NCBI GenBank assembly: GCA_041740975.1 | Contig: JBGSKV010000046.1 | Location: 1-58,369, forward strand | Source of the DNA: JBGSKV01 sp041740975 | Lineage (GTDB): Bacteria; Bdellovibrionota_B; Oligoflexia; Oligoflexales; JALZUQ01 | Length of the DNA stretch: 58,369 nucleotides | Reading direction: 5' to 3' | Shown here: positions 36,801 to 45,776 of the stretch, one piece after another | Layout of the letters: the number at the start of each line of letters is the position of its first letter | Numbering within the stretch: position 1 is the stretch's first letter | The notes under the pieces: generated by a model | Told to the model about the DNA's origin: nothing | Seen by the model: the letters and a program-made list of their open reading frames with translations, nothing else | Databases searched by the model: none | Translations under genes and position numbers: made by a program

Positions 36801-39325
36801 TCATTAATGCTTGGTTAGCACCTGCGGTTGAAGATTGGATTGTAGTGGGTTTCGCGGAAGGGACGGCAGGCTATAGCTTTCTGTCTGGTAAGGCTGAGCT
36901 AATCCCGGGAGATGCGAAACATCATAGCTTGGATGTTGATAAGCAAACGAAATTCTACGCTCGCGGACGTGTGAAAGGCGAGTGGATCATGACGTTGGCA
37001 TTTGATAGCTCCAAAGAGCGTAAGAAAAAACAAGATGATTTCAAAGGAATCATTGATCCGAATGAATTTTATACTTTGTACGGTGATGGAACGACTCAGA
37101 AAAATGATTCGACTTCAAGTGAAAAGGTCTATATCAAGTTGGAACGTTCACGATTTTATGCATTGTTTGGGGACTTTGACACGGCGCTGAACGAAACCGA
37201 ATTGATGCGTTACAACCGCTCTTTCACTGGTATCAAGTCCGAATACTCCGGGCAGTTTTTGGGTTTCAAAATATTTGGTGCGGAACAAGACAGTAATTAC
37301 TTTAAAGAAGAGATCCAAGGGCGTGGCGAATCATTTATGTATCGCCTGGCGCGTGGTGGGATTCTTGTAAACTCAGAAAAAATCCGCTTGGAAGTTCGAG
37401 ACCGATTTCGCAGTGACAAGATCATCAAAACAGAAACCTTCAGCCGGCATATTGATTACCAAATTGACTATAGCTCCGGCACGATCAACTTTAAGCAGCG
37501 TATTGACTCTTTCGTCGACTTTAATCCGCAGTTTATCATTGTGGAATATGAGGTTTTGAACCTCGAAAAGGATGGGGAAAGCTACGGTGGACGCGTAGAA
37601 ACTAAGTTTTTCAACGATAAAGTGAAAGTTGGCTTTACCCATATCAATGAATCTCTCGATGATAAGACGGCCAAGCTTCAGGGTGTCGATGTTCGACTCA
37701 AAGTTGCTGATCAGTCCGAAGTGATTTTGGAAGGTGCGGAAACAAACTCGGAGTTGGACCCGGCGGCACTTCAAGCCAGGGCTTATCGCGCTGAGATCGA
37801 GACTCGAACGAAGATTCTCGACGTCAACACTTACGCAAAGAAAACAGAAACGAACTTTGGTTTGGGCCAGCAGGCGGTATCAGAAAGCGGTAGCTTCAAA
37901 GCCGGTGCCAAAACAAGTCTGCATTTGACCGAGAAACTCGATCATAATATGGGTTACACTCATACGAAACAACTCCTCACTGATGACGTGCAGAATGTTG
38001 CCAATACAGAGTTGAAGTACGAACATTCGAAGGGATCGTTAGCTTTAGGAGTACAGCGCATTGACGAGCTTCGGGCCGAAGAGGAGCTCGAGGCCAATCA
38101 AGCGACTGCGAATATCACGCATCGAGTTTTTAAGAATAAACTCGAGCTTCAGCTTAACGTCGAGCAGAACTTGGGCAGCGACCAAAGTGCGGATTATCCC
38201 GATCGATATCTTGTTCAGGCAAAATATAGTTTGACGGAAGCGACTAAGATCTTTTTGGCGCAAGAATATAGTAACGGCAAGGCATTCGAGGGTTTCACGA
38301 CGCGCTTGGGTGTGGAAAGCGATGCTTGGACCGGTGCAAAACTTAGCTCCACTGTGAATCAGAGCATCAGCGAGTCCGGCCCACGAACATACTCGACGAT
38401 GGGTCTGGCGCAAACCTTGCCAATCAACGAGAAGCTCACGGTCGACGGAGCTGTTGACATTAGCCAAACGCTTCGCGAAAGCGAGAAAAAAATCACTCCG
38501 ATCAATCCAAGTCAACCGGCCACTTCTGGCGGCATATTGAGTGGCAATGGCCAGTTTACAGAAGACTATATTTTATCGAGCGTTGGCTTTACTTACCGGG
38601 CAGAACCTTGGACCTGGAACATGCGGGCGGAAAATCGCGCCGGTGATATCGAAGACAAAACCGGTGCCACCACTAACCTCATTCGCGAGCTGAAAAAAGG
38701 CGTCACACTGGCAACGTCACATTCCTATTTTGTCAGCGACTTTGAAGGCGGTGCGGCGGGAGAGTTATACGTGGGTGACTTGTCCTGGGCCTATCGACCT
38801 TTGGATTCTCGCTGGAGCATTTTGAATCGGCTGAAGTATCGGTATGAGACGGTCGACAATGCTCAAAGCTTGCCGATTTTTGGACAAACGACTCTCAAAG
38901 GGGCCGATGATCTGACCTCGAGTGCTGTCGTTAATAACTTCAACCTCAACCGCTTATCTCTTTCTCGTAAGAATCAGTTTTCGCTATACTATGGCGCGAA
39001 AATGGCATGGGATGAATATGACTCGGAAAGTTACAAAGCATTCATCGATTTATGGGCCCTTGAAATCCGTCAAGATATAGGGCAAAAGTGGGACGTAGGC
39101 TTACAAGGATCTATGTTGCATTCTTGGACGGCGGATAACTTCCAATACTCGTACGGTCCATCCATTGGTTGGACTCCGATGACCAACAGCTGGATTAGCG
39201 TCGGTTATAACTTCGAAGGTTTTCAAGACCGTGATTTTGATGCGGCAAGATACACCAACGAGGGAATTTATTTGAAGATCCGCGTCAAGTTTGACGAAAA
39301 ATCTTTGGGCCTCAACAAAAAATAA
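33863..39325 (+). CDS. Giant exported protein: DUF11 modules plus predicted outer-membrane beta-barrel
   Basis: An 1820-aa protein starting at a GTG preceded by GAAGGGA. A signal peptide ends near DAFA-V. The next ~30 residues (SVITNTASVDYISPEA) match its neighbours' N-termini. Then come beta-rich modules, a DUF11-like unit (about 355-480: LTKTSIKNEVSLGD, DKLPLGFRYQKGSLRVNG), a carboxypeptidase-regulatory/Cna-B-like fold (about 495-560: DGTYVVTDKEGRFHFQKV) and further beta domains to about 980. The last ~800 residues alternate amphipathic strands and end in GIYLKIRVKF, a typical outer-membrane barrel end, plus a short tail. It probably anchors or exports the other DUF11 proteins; this is inferred. 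Confidence 0.82.
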   Translation: MKTDFSKAIRVLAIALFCIYKDAFAVSVITNTASVDYISPEAVPFSVQSNTVVTTLISDPTPSTIKLYRYFPGSGTSHMAEATQCFNGTSFVNAPAPVNRGTPINTSSAVPLQATNVFRNQEAMVVGVTDLNRNIDPLIRDSVTVEIKTSNGDHERLELFESGLDTGFFVGTINTRLAPPVLKTFDCSLTIETGVDVDINYEDSIFPGDISTAHILVDPFGVVFDSTNGKLVDGVRVSIVNAVNGLPATVFDDDGVTPYPSTMISGGKVTSGPNTYQLPEGGYRFPLMAPGLYRLVVSEVPSNYKWPTEVSEANLNALSNNGFPFAINDGYDGTNFTIQSGPPLNIDLPIDPTFTDLILTKTSIKNEVSLGDFNKYDINLKNIGLIASNDVVLHDKLPLGFRYQKGSLRVNGLKAGNPTISSDGRDLEIPLGTIAAQGEFTVSYVTEVTAGAVMGTATNYAHATRATGLPSNTDQVSVTVKSAFFNTHATIIGQLLEVDNCQFDIQADSVSIQGVPKVKILMEDGTYVVTDKEGRFHFQKVTPGTHVVQIDQSTLPKNLELVPCDVNTRFAGRDNSQFVDVQGGTLWRTDFYVRQKKESTSAVDYRFDGEVMRSDGEVDLTHISYTMTVEAKEDIKDLKISIHVPPMLELLPMTANWNGAKFGERLEGDRFVFLLDGMARGEKGKLIVKAKKKEGATLLSNTCLLDEYRSDMRMNFNSGEKASMSAVTAQTPTCTLPQVSWQEDYYEDKKSIGDEVVEDDITAAGGNRNWLENQAPGLELLFPAEDYNPRAPSTRVVMKHELGQTVKLKVNGEDVGDRYVGNYVFNKEKTINIKEYKGVPLVEGPNLIEASVIDVSGNLVRTISRNLHFANVPDKIIYMPDMSKLIANGIDRPRIVVKLLDKHGKPIRKGVRGTFKINAPYVSAQFEDYSQKRQLSALEKFEPEYYVYTDDGLAFIELAATETAGEVRLELFLENQKDTVINAWLAPAVEDWIVVGFAEGTAGYSFLSGKAELIPGDAKHHSLDVDKQTKFYARGRVKGEWIMTLAFDSSKERKKKQDDFKGIIDPNEFYTLYGDGTTQKNDSTSSEKVYIKLERSRFYALFGDFDTALNETELMRYNRSFTGIKSEYSGQFLGFKIFGAEQDSNYFKEEIQGRGESFMYRLARGGILVNSEKIRLEVRDRFRSDKIIKTETFSRHIDYQIDYSSGTINFKQRIDSFVDFNPQFIIVEYEVLNLEKDGESYGGRVETKFFNDKVKVGFTHINESLDDKTAKLQGVDVRLKVADQSEVILEGAETNSELDPAALQARAYRAEIETRTKILDVNTYAKKTETNFGLGQQAVSESGSFKAGAKTSLHLTEKLDHNMGYTHTKQLLTDDVQNVANTELKYEHSKGSLALGVQRIDELRAEEELEANQATANITHRVFKNKLELQLNVEQNLGSDQSADYPDRYLVQAKYSLTEATKIFLAQEYSNGKAFEGFTTRLGVESDAWTGAKLSSTVNQSISESGPRTYSTMGLAQTLPINEKLTVDGAVDISQTLRESEKKITPINPSQPATSGGILSGNGQFTEDYILSSVGFTYRAEPWTWNMRAENRAGDIEDKTGATTNLIRELKKGVTLATSHSYFVSDFEGGAAGELYVGDLSWAYRPLDSRWSILNRLKYRYETVDNAQSLPIFGQTTLKGADDLTSSAVVNNFNLNRLSLSRKNQFSLYYGAKMAWDEYDSESYKAFIDLWALEIRQDIGQKWDVGLQGSMLHSWTADNFQYSYGPSIGWTPMTNSWISVGYNFEGFQDRDFDAARYTNEGIYLKIRVKFDEKSLGLNKK

Positions 39326-39381
39326 AGCATCTTCTTTGAGCGAACGATTCCTACTTCTAGAATCACTATAAAAGATCATTT

Positions 39382-40356
39382 ATGCAAAAAAATTTACGAA
39401 ACGTATCGGAATCACCTGTCATTCGATTGAAAAAGCGCGACTCCCTTTCGCACAAAGGGAACTATGGTCATATTTTAATTATTGGTGGTCAAGAAAGCAT
39501 GGCGGGCGCACCTGCACTGGCTGGCATGGCAGCGCTGCGGGCAGGGGCGGGAAAAGTTTCGGTGGCAACACCGCGTTGCATTGCTCAGGTCGTCGCGGGT
39601 TTTCATCCCTGCTTGATGACGAAACCCATAGGAAACGGAAAGTCGCCTTTTTTTGTGCCGGGCGATATCGATGACATTCGACTCTTGTTGGATGGTGTTG
39701 ATGTTGTCGCATTGGGCCCAGGCATCGGGAGAAACCTCGAAACGATGCAGTTCGTTCGTATGCTCTATAAAGAAATCAACTTGACGGTTGTAGTCGATGC
39801 GGATGCATTGCACGCACTAGATGAAGTGAGTTTGGACTCGCCTCCCAACTTAAGAATATTGACACCGCATGCAGGCGAGTTTGAATTTTTGACCCGAAAT
39901 AATGGACTGGGGACGTCTGAGGAACGCGCATCAAAGACCGCCGATTTATGTTTAAAAGATCGTTCAGGTCGAACGATTGTGATTTTGAAAGGGCAAGGCA
40001 GCATCATTTGCGATGGTCATCAATATGCCGTTAACGAAAGTGGTAATCCAGGTATGGCCACTGGTGGCACAGGAGATTGTTTGACCGGAATTGTATCTGC
40101 CTTGCAAGCTCGCGAATACGATGCTTGGGAGTCGGTAAGACTAGCAGTCTATTTGCATGGCTTGGCCGGCGATGTTGCTGTCGAGAGTTACGGCGAAGAA
40201 TCCATGATTGCAACCGATCTTATGGAGAGTTTGCCCATCGCTTGGAATCTTCACGGATTTATCAAAGAAACAACTTCGACAAAATCCCCACTTTTGCGTC
40301 GTAAAGGCAAGGGTGTGAGAAAGTTTAAACAAAAAAATTCAACTTCGTCGTCCTGA
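39382..40356 (+). CDS. nnrD: ADP/ATP-dependent (S)-NAD(P)H-hydrate dehydratase
   Basis: A 324-aa ribokinase-like enzyme that repairs hydrated NAD(P)H. Seen: the GNYGHILIIGG opening, GAPALAGMAALRAGAGKVSVAT, DADALHAL, LTPHAGEFEFLT, ILKGQGSIICDG and the anion-hole/catalytic block GNPGMATGGTGDCLTG. It lacks the NnrE epimerase half often fused in other bacteria. A basic Lys/Ser-rich tail of about 35 residues (KSPLLRRKGKGVRKFKQK) is unusual. Its stop is 2 nt from the stop of the convergent hydrolase gene, leaving no room for a terminator. Confidence 0.92.
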   Translation: MQKNLRNVSESPVIRLKKRDSLSHKGNYGHILIIGGQESMAGAPALAGMAALRAGAGKVSVATPRCIAQVVAGFHPCLMTKPIGNGKSPFFVPGDIDDIRLLLDGVDVVALGPGIGRNLETMQFVRMLYKEINLTVVVDADALHALDEVSLDSPPNLRILTPHAGEFEFLTRNNGLGTSEERASKTADLCLKDRSGRTIVILKGQGSIICDGHQYAVNESGNPGMATGGTGDCLTGIVSALQAREYDAWESVRLAVYLHGLAGDVAVESYGEESMIATDLMESLPIAWNLHGFIKETTSTKSPLLRRKGKGVRKFKQKNSTSSS

Positions 40357-40358
40357 GC

Positions 40359-41195
40359 CTACTTCGATCCGACATCATACTTGCGAAACCAGGCAATCAT
40401 TTTGGCCCAGCCATCTTTTGCGGATTTTTCGTGATAACTTGGGCGGTAGTCCGCGTGAAATCCATGTTCGGCGCCTGTGTACACAATAATCTGCGAACCA
40501 CTTTTTCCTTTTGCCAAACTTTTCTTCATGAGTTCCACTTTATCAAGCGGAATCCCACTGTCTTTCTCTCCATATAAACCCAAAACGGGGACTTTGAGAT
40601 CAGCTGCAATATCGAGGGGGAACTTCCCATGCGTCGGTGTGGCATCACCACTGACCTTGCCGTACCATGCGACTCCGGCTTTCACCTGCGGATTATGATG
40701 TGAGTACATCCAAGTGACGGCGCCACCCCAACAGAAACCAGTGATGGCAAGCTTACTGGCGTTAGCGTTTTTTTGAAGTTTTAACCAAGCGACCGTAGCA
40801 TCGAGATCTGCCCAAACTTGTTTTTGGTCGACTTTCGAAACAATGGTGCTAATCAGCTTCGGAATTTCCGCAACTTTCGTGGCGTCACCCTGGCGAAAAT
40901 AAAGTGAAGGGGCGATAGCAATATAGCCTTCTTTGGCTAAGCGCCGACAAACATCTTTGATGTATTCGTGTATGCCGAAAATTTCTTGAATGACCAGGAC
41001 GCACGGCAAGTTTGTACCCGACACTGGCATCGCCAAAAAGGCCGGCAATTTTTCTTTGCCGACAGGTATCGTGACATTGCTTTCTTTCAGTCCAGTGCCA
41101 GAAGTCGTTAATGCAAACGCAGTAACCGGTGAAACGGCCAACGCGTAGCCCACACCCGTGACAATGAATTCTCTACGACTCTGATCTAAGATCAT
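40359..41195 (-). CDS. Dienelactone hydrolase-family protein, Tat-exported
   Basis: A 278-aa alpha/beta hydrolase. The triad is C155 (GFCWGGA), D212 (GEKDSGI) and H244 (GAEHGFHAD), with E71 (QEIFG) as in dienelactone hydrolases. The N-terminus SRREFIVTGVGYALA has a twin-arginine motif before a hydrophobic stretch, so export in folded form is expected. Substrates of exported members are mostly unknown; no chlorocatechol genes are nearby. It converges on nnrD. The upstream region (41196-41432) is AT-rich and shared with the divergent 1109-aa gene. Confidence 0.88.
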   Translation of the reverse strand: MILDQSRREFIVTGVGYALAVSPVTAFALTTSGTGLKESNVTIPVGKEKLPAFLAMPVSGTNLPCVLVIQEIFGIHEYIKDVCRRLAKEGYIAIAPSLYFRQGDATKVAEIPKLISTIVSKVDQKQVWADLDATVAWLKLQKNANASKLAITGFCWGGAVTWMYSHHNPQVKAGVAWYGKVSGDATPTHGKFPLDIAADLKVPVLGLYGEKDSGIPLDKVELMKKSLAKGKSGSQIIVYTGAEHGFHADYRPSYHEKSAKDGWAKMIAWFRKYDVGSK

Positions 41196-41432
41196 GAAAA
41201 ACTCCTACGTGAGACGAATGAAGTGCATTCAAATTTTGCGGAAGTTTTTTCCGTCGAGCTTCCGTGATCCTCTATTGTCCTCTCGATTGATCTAAATACA
41301 AACCGATAAAATAAAATGGCCGCTCAGCCAAATAATCTCTTGACTATAAACAACCGTGTGTTAAGTTTCGCCCAAGTCATCATTTAAAAAAATTATAACG
41401 TGTTGTTTTCTCTGCTGTTTTAAGGGGCGTTT

Positions 41433-44400
41433 ATGCATAGGCTGCTATGGGTCGCAGTGTACCTATTGGTTTCTTTTGGTTCGGCATATGGCAACGTCAT
41501 TCGAGGTAGTGAAGAGCAGTCCAGTGCACTCGCCATGATTGATCAACTTCAAGAGGCGGTCAGCGATCAGGACGCTGATGAATTTAAAAGCGATCTTAAT
41601 GACATTCGGCAGAAAATTTTAGCAAATCAACTCGACGGCTCTGACTTTATAAGCCTCATGCAGCAGATGCTCAATCTGCAGTCCTTCCAAGATATTATTC
41701 GTTCTCTCAACAACCAACATTTGCGTTGCGTCGCGACGGCCGTGCAAAACAATGCTGTTACGTTGGACCCGGTCAAAGCCAAACAACCTTACGTTATCGA
41801 CGCAGTGCCGCTCGAAAAATCTGCGATGGCACTCAAAAATAAAGAAGATTTTACGCCCAACGATTTTATTCAACTTCTGATCATGAGTCAGCTTTGCGAA
41901 GGTTTACCTTTCCGAGAGATTCGTGAACCTCGTGAACTGGGTAGTCGTGTCAAAGTTCATACATCTGCATTTGCGGCTTTACTACAAAGCGCTTCTGTTT
42001 CTACCGATGACATGCAGTTATTTTCGGAGTTTCTCGCTGTTCGAGATAGCTGGACCCGGACCAAGCAGCAAATCAACGCGATTTCACAGTCTCAGCGCTT
42101 AGATGACTTCAAGTTTGTGCTTCGAACCTTAAAAGTCACATTGCCAGAACTCTCAAGTCAGCTTATTGACGAGCAAAGTATCGAAGAGTCGATGCGACTC
42201 GCGGAACTTTCTTTGGAGGCTATGGCCGAAAGTGATTTTGAAGGTGCAAACCAACTATACGAAGCGTCGATCCGCCGATTATTTCCGTTAAAAGTCAGCA
42301 ACAATAAAAACACGGAAGAACTTCGCCTTCTTGCTCATATCTTTAATACGCAGATGCAAATCCGCAGCCGCATGACCGACGACGAGAACGTAAAAACACT
42401 CGACGCGAAGTTTGCAAAACTGTTGCAGGGTTCTTCGATCCGCTCATCCGACTCCATGCAAAAACGTGCGCAAGATTATCAAACCACGCTGCAAACCATC
42501 ATCAGCAACGACCCAGAATTTGAAACGGGTCTTGACGCCATTGCGGTGTACGCTTCGCCTGATTACTCCGTAAAAAAACTGGCGCTATTTTTCGATGCAG
42601 CCGACGGAGCTTTGGGCGAGCTCGAAAAAGACTTCCTCAAAAACATGTCTTTTTTGCAGAGTTTCCAGAAGTCCTACAATCAGTCAGTATTGGGGAGCAT
42701 GCGCGCTCTCAAAGGTCATTTCACGACTCTCAGAACCTACGCGACTAAGTCAACTTCTTTGGACGCAGTCCAAAGACTGTCGGAACAGCAGACCTACCTC
42801 AAGACTTTGATCGGCTACTATTTTGAAGCGGTGAGTCGGCGAAATTCCTCCGCCATCGAATACGGAAAAGCGCTGCAAGAAATCATCGAAGCAGTGAAAG
42901 CCGATAAGTTGGATGATTCTTACCGGCAAAAGCATGTCTCGAAACTTCGCCGTCTTATGAATGAAGATACAGCCGAAAATATACTTTGGAACGCCTATTT
43001 AACGCGAAATAACATTACGGTGGGGGCGCTCTCCGTTCTTGTGGTTGTCGAAGGATTGACATTGCAGGTGCAAACGATTCCGATGACGCTTCTCGCGATT
43101 TCGGCCGCTTCCAAAGCGGTGATCGTGGTGTCCTCTTCGCTGAATTTATTGGACCGTCACCACCGAGATGGTTGGAAGGGGCTTCTCAATCTCGAATCCG
43201 CTATGGATGCCTTAACGATCATGTGCTTATTACCGCGTGGCATTCCCCATGGCGTGACCGCATCGACATCGGTCGGGCGCACCTTACAAAACATGAATAA
43301 CAGTTGGGCTTTGCTCTCCAGAAGTGCAACCCATATTGCCATCTACGCCAACCTCGGATTGGGTGGTTATCAAGTGGCGATGGCGGAAAGCATTGCTGAG
43401 AGAATGAAGCAGCAGGGCATTCAGATCACCCCAGCGCAAGTTCGCCAACAAGGTCTGAAGAATCTCGCATTTTCACTATTGTTTTACACTTTGAACCACG
43501 CACAAAACACCGCGGGCCAGAAAAAATACGGTCAGTCCTATCAAAACGAAGTGGACAAACTAAAGTTCGGCAACACCACAACTGGGCAAGCTTTCAAGTC
43601 AATGGACCCTCGACTGGATGGTTGGGTGCCAAGAGGTTTTAAGAATTACACGCAAGCCATTCGTCAGTCTTGGGACCTAGGCGGCGTTGGTGGCAAAATG
43701 GGCGCAGTTTGGAAAGCAGTGGCTATCCCAGCGTACCAATACATTCTCGCTAACGAAGCTTTCTTTTTTAGCTACACGACTCCGGATTTTGTGTTTGAAA
43801 ATCATGTCAAAAACCAACGCCCCCTTCCGGATTTGGTAGGTGAGGAAACAGCGGTACTCTTTATCGGACTCGACGAAATGGACATCCTTTACGCCGGCAG
43901 CAAGTCTCGTGACTTCCTGCGGGATTTGAGTCATAAATACGGCGATCGATTCTTTGTTTACGATTTTAATTCGCCGCATGATTTTGTGGGGATTCTTAAA
44001 AAACATAGCGAAGAACACGGTCCCATCAAATATCTGAAAGTGGTCACGCACGGCATCCCGGGTTTACTTGCAACAAAAGAATCAGCAAGTTCTCCAATAC
44101 TTTCTGATAATGACAAGTTTAATCATTTTGGCGAACGCGGATATATCAGCCGAGATTTCCTTCGCAACAATAGTTCTTGGATCAAACCACAAACCGAAAG
44201 CTTTATGGCGCCTGACGCGCATATTGTTCTCATAAGTTGTCTAGTGGGAGGCAACTATGATGATTTTGAAGCGTCTTACGGTCCTAAGCACCAAGGTGCC
44301 GATGATGTCGGGGATCAATTTTTGGATGAGTTCAGCACGACATTTTTACCGCACGGCGGTCGAGTCGATGCTTCGACCCGGGCGCTCATCGGCATTAATA

Positions 44401-44762
44401 TGGTCTATTCTTCGCTCATTTTCCATGCTTCCTTAGGTCGTCAGTATGAAGATCTCAACCGTCAAAACGGAATTCTGCCTCTTGCTCGCTACAAACTCAG
44501 CGACGATGGCACTTACGATCGCGATACGGGATACGACGATGAATCAAAATGGACAGAACCTCAGCTAAGTGTCGAAAACTTTATTCTTCCACTCCCGTCG
44601 CAAACGGCTGTGAGTGATGAGAATGCATTGTTGTTTTCAGCCAAGCGCTTCGCCAAAATGATCATTCATTTCCCACAAGTGGCATATGCATACGGAGTTG
44701 CTTTAGAAGGGACGGCGTGGGGCGAGCGATATGCTTTCCGCATCGTCGAACCAAAACGTTAA
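41433..44762 (+). CDS. Large exported protein with a C-terminal caspase-like His/Cys pair
   Basis: A 1109-aa protein with a signal peptide (cleavage near AYGN). Residues about 30-530 are mostly helical and charged. A hydrophobic stretch (about 530-575: ITVGALSVLVVVEGL, LAISAASKAVIVVSS) may span a membrane. After about 790 an alpha/beta domain appears: ETAVLFIGLDEMDILYAG, then H873 in YLKVVTHGIPG and C936 in IVLISCLVGG. This is the order and context of a clan CD cysteine-peptidase dyad, though I cannot name the family. Its stop codon runs into the left end of the insertion sequence. Function unknown; possibly a secreted toxin-like or processing protein. Confidence 0.72.
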   Translation: MHRLLWVAVYLLVSFGSAYGNVIRGSEEQSSALAMIDQLQEAVSDQDADEFKSDLNDIRQKILANQLDGSDFISLMQQMLNLQSFQDIIRSLNNQHLRCVATAVQNNAVTLDPVKAKQPYVIDAVPLEKSAMALKNKEDFTPNDFIQLLIMSQLCEGLPFREIREPRELGSRVKVHTSAFAALLQSASVSTDDMQLFSEFLAVRDSWTRTKQQINAISQSQRLDDFKFVLRTLKVTLPELSSQLIDEQSIEESMRLAELSLEAMAESDFEGANQLYEASIRRLFPLKVSNNKNTEELRLLAHIFNTQMQIRSRMTDDENVKTLDAKFAKLLQGSSIRSSDSMQKRAQDYQTTLQTIISNDPEFETGLDAIAVYASPDYSVKKLALFFDAADGALGELEKDFLKNMSFLQSFQKSYNQSVLGSMRALKGHFTTLRTYATKSTSLDAVQRLSEQQTYLKTLIGYYFEAVSRRNSSAIEYGKALQEIIEAVKADKLDDSYRQKHVSKLRRLMNEDTAENILWNAYLTRNNITVGALSVLVVVEGLTLQVQTIPMTLLAISAASKAVIVVSSSLNLLDRHHRDGWKGLLNLESAMDALTIMCLLPRGIPHGVTASTSVGRTLQNMNNSWALLSRSATHIAIYANLGLGGYQVAMAESIAERMKQQGIQITPAQVRQQGLKNLAFSLLFYTLNHAQNTAGQKKYGQSYQNEVDKLKFGNTTTGQAFKSMDPRLDGWVPRGFKNYTQAIRQSWDLGGVGGKMGAVWKAVAIPAYQYILANEAFFFSYTTPDFVFENHVKNQRPLPDLVGEETAVLFIGLDEMDILYAGSKSRDFLRDLSHKYGDRFFVYDFNSPHDFVGILKKHSEEHGPIKYLKVVTHGIPGLLATKESASSPILSDNDKFNHFGERGYISRDFLRNNSSWIKPQTESFMAPDAHIVLISCLVGGNYDDFEASYGPKHQGADDVGDQFLDEFSTTFLPHGGRVDASTRALIGINMVYSSLIFHASLGRQYEDLNRQNGILPLARYKLSDDGTYDRDTGYDDESKWTEPQLSVENFILPLPSQTAVSDENALLFSAKRFAKMIIHFPQVAYAYGVALEGTAWGERYAFRIVEPKR

Positions 44763-44784
44763 AAACTGGCCCCCTAAACTGTGC
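44762..44784 (+). repeat. Left terminal inverted repeat
   Basis: A 23-bp end beginning AAAACTGGCC and ending AAACTGTGC, matching the reverse complement of the right end at 20 of 23 positions; the three differences lie at bases 11, 13 and 14. Confidence 0.87.
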
Positions 44785-44856
44785 CTATCTCTCACACGTC
44801 AGTTCATGACTAAACTTTAAAAATCTAACATTCCGTATCCTTAAAGGAGGTGCGGG

Positions 44857-45747
44857 ATGTGTCCATTATGTCAATCAGTGGTAGCGCGAGTCATTCGCAA
44901 AGGTTTTTTCATTAGAAAATCGACGAAAACTTCCCTCGTCCAGCGCTACTACTGTAAGGATTGCAGTAAGCATTTCAGTGAGAGAACAGGCACGTCTACC
45001 TACCGTGAAAAAAAATCATATCTTAATCAGGCAATCTTTCGCCTTCTTTGCTCGGGGGTGTCGCAAAGAAGATGTGGATTTATTTTGGGGGTCCGGCGCG
45101 AGACCATTGCAAGAAAACTAGTACGCCAAAGTCTCGTCGCTCAGTCCATGCACGAGGAAGCTCTAAAGACAATTGCTCCAGTAGAGGTCGTGATCTTCGA
45201 TGAAATGGAAACTTTTGAGCACAGTAAATGCAAACCGCTATCGATCTGTGTGGCCGTCGATGAAAAGAGTCGACGGATCCTCGCAGCCGAGGTGGCGCAG
45301 ATGCCTGCAAAGGGGCATTTGGCAAAAATTTCTAGAATAAAATATGGCTCGCGCGCCGATAAAAGACCCGATGCTCTCAGAAAAGTGCTTAAAACCGTCA
45401 AAAAAGCTGGCTCTGCTACTCTTTTGCTTCGTTCTGACGAAAGTCCACGTTACCCAAAATATGTGCGCGAAATTTTTCCGACGGGACGTCACGAAGTGTT
45501 TTTGGGCAGACGCGGTTGCGTGGTCGGGCAAGGTGAGCTGAAACGCGGAGGGTATGATCCTTTATTTTCTTTAAATCATAGTTGCGCCATGATCCGCGAT
45601 AACATCAAACGTCTAAGTCGCAGAACCTGGTGCACGACAAAAAATCCCCGCCAACTTCAAATGCTTCTTAATCTTTATGTATGTTTTCACAATATGCTAA
45701 TTGATAAAAAAACGGGCTACTTTCGCTTGCAAGATTTTTCGACTTAA
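44857..45747 (+). CDS. Transposase with zinc ribbon and DDE-type core, IS1-like
   Basis: A 296-aa protein. The N-terminus has two CxxC knuckles (C2/C5 and C33/C36: MCPLCQS, YYCKDCSKHF) typical of a zinc-ribbon DNA-binding domain, then a helix-turn-helix around GVSQRRCGFILGVRRETI. The catalytic core shows D115 (VVIFDEMETF), D194 (LLRSDESP) and a late block NHSCAMIRDNIKRLSRRTWCTTK followed by LNLYVCFHN, resembling the end of IS1-type transposases (InsA and InsB in one frame). The third acidic residue was not fixed by eye. Family assignment beyond 'IS1-like DDE' is uncertain. Confidence 0.83.
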   Translation: MCPLCQSVVARVIRKGFFIRKSTKTSLVQRYYCKDCSKHFSERTGTSTYREKKSYLNQAIFRLLCSGVSQRRCGFILGVRRETIARKLVRQSLVAQSMHEEALKTIAPVEVVIFDEMETFEHSKCKPLSICVAVDEKSRRILAAEVAQMPAKGHLAKISRIKYGSRADKRPDALRKVLKTVKKAGSATLLLRSDESPRYPKYVREIFPTGRHEVFLGRRGCVVGQGELKRGGYDPLFSLNHSCAMIRDNIKRLSRRTWCTTKNPRQLQMLLNLYVCFHNMLIDKKTGYFRLQDFST

Positions 45748-45770
45748 GCACAGTTTGAGAGGCCAGTTTT
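45748..45770 (-). repeat. Right terminal inverted repeat
   Basis: The 23-bp partner of the left end, read on the minus strand. It starts 1 nt beyond the transposase stop codon. Confidence 0.87.
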
Positions 45771-45776
45771 GAGTCT

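Larger units (their letters stand above)
44762..45770 (+). mobile_element. Complete insertion sequence, 1009 bp
   Basis: A single transposase gene flanked by 23-bp terminal inverted repeats (44762-44784 and 45748-45770) that match at 20 of 23 positions; both begin AAAACTGGCC and end AAACTGTGC. Flanking bases show no obvious target duplication by eye. The element appears intact (open transposase, strong AAAGGAGG ribosome site). Its left end forms part of the stop codon of the upstream gene. Confidence 0.87.

Noticed and set aside
41302..41309. ACCGATAA, a good sigma-28 -10 box upstream of the 1109-aa gene
   Set aside because: No acceptable -35 box at 11 or 15 nt and it is 124 nt from the start codon.
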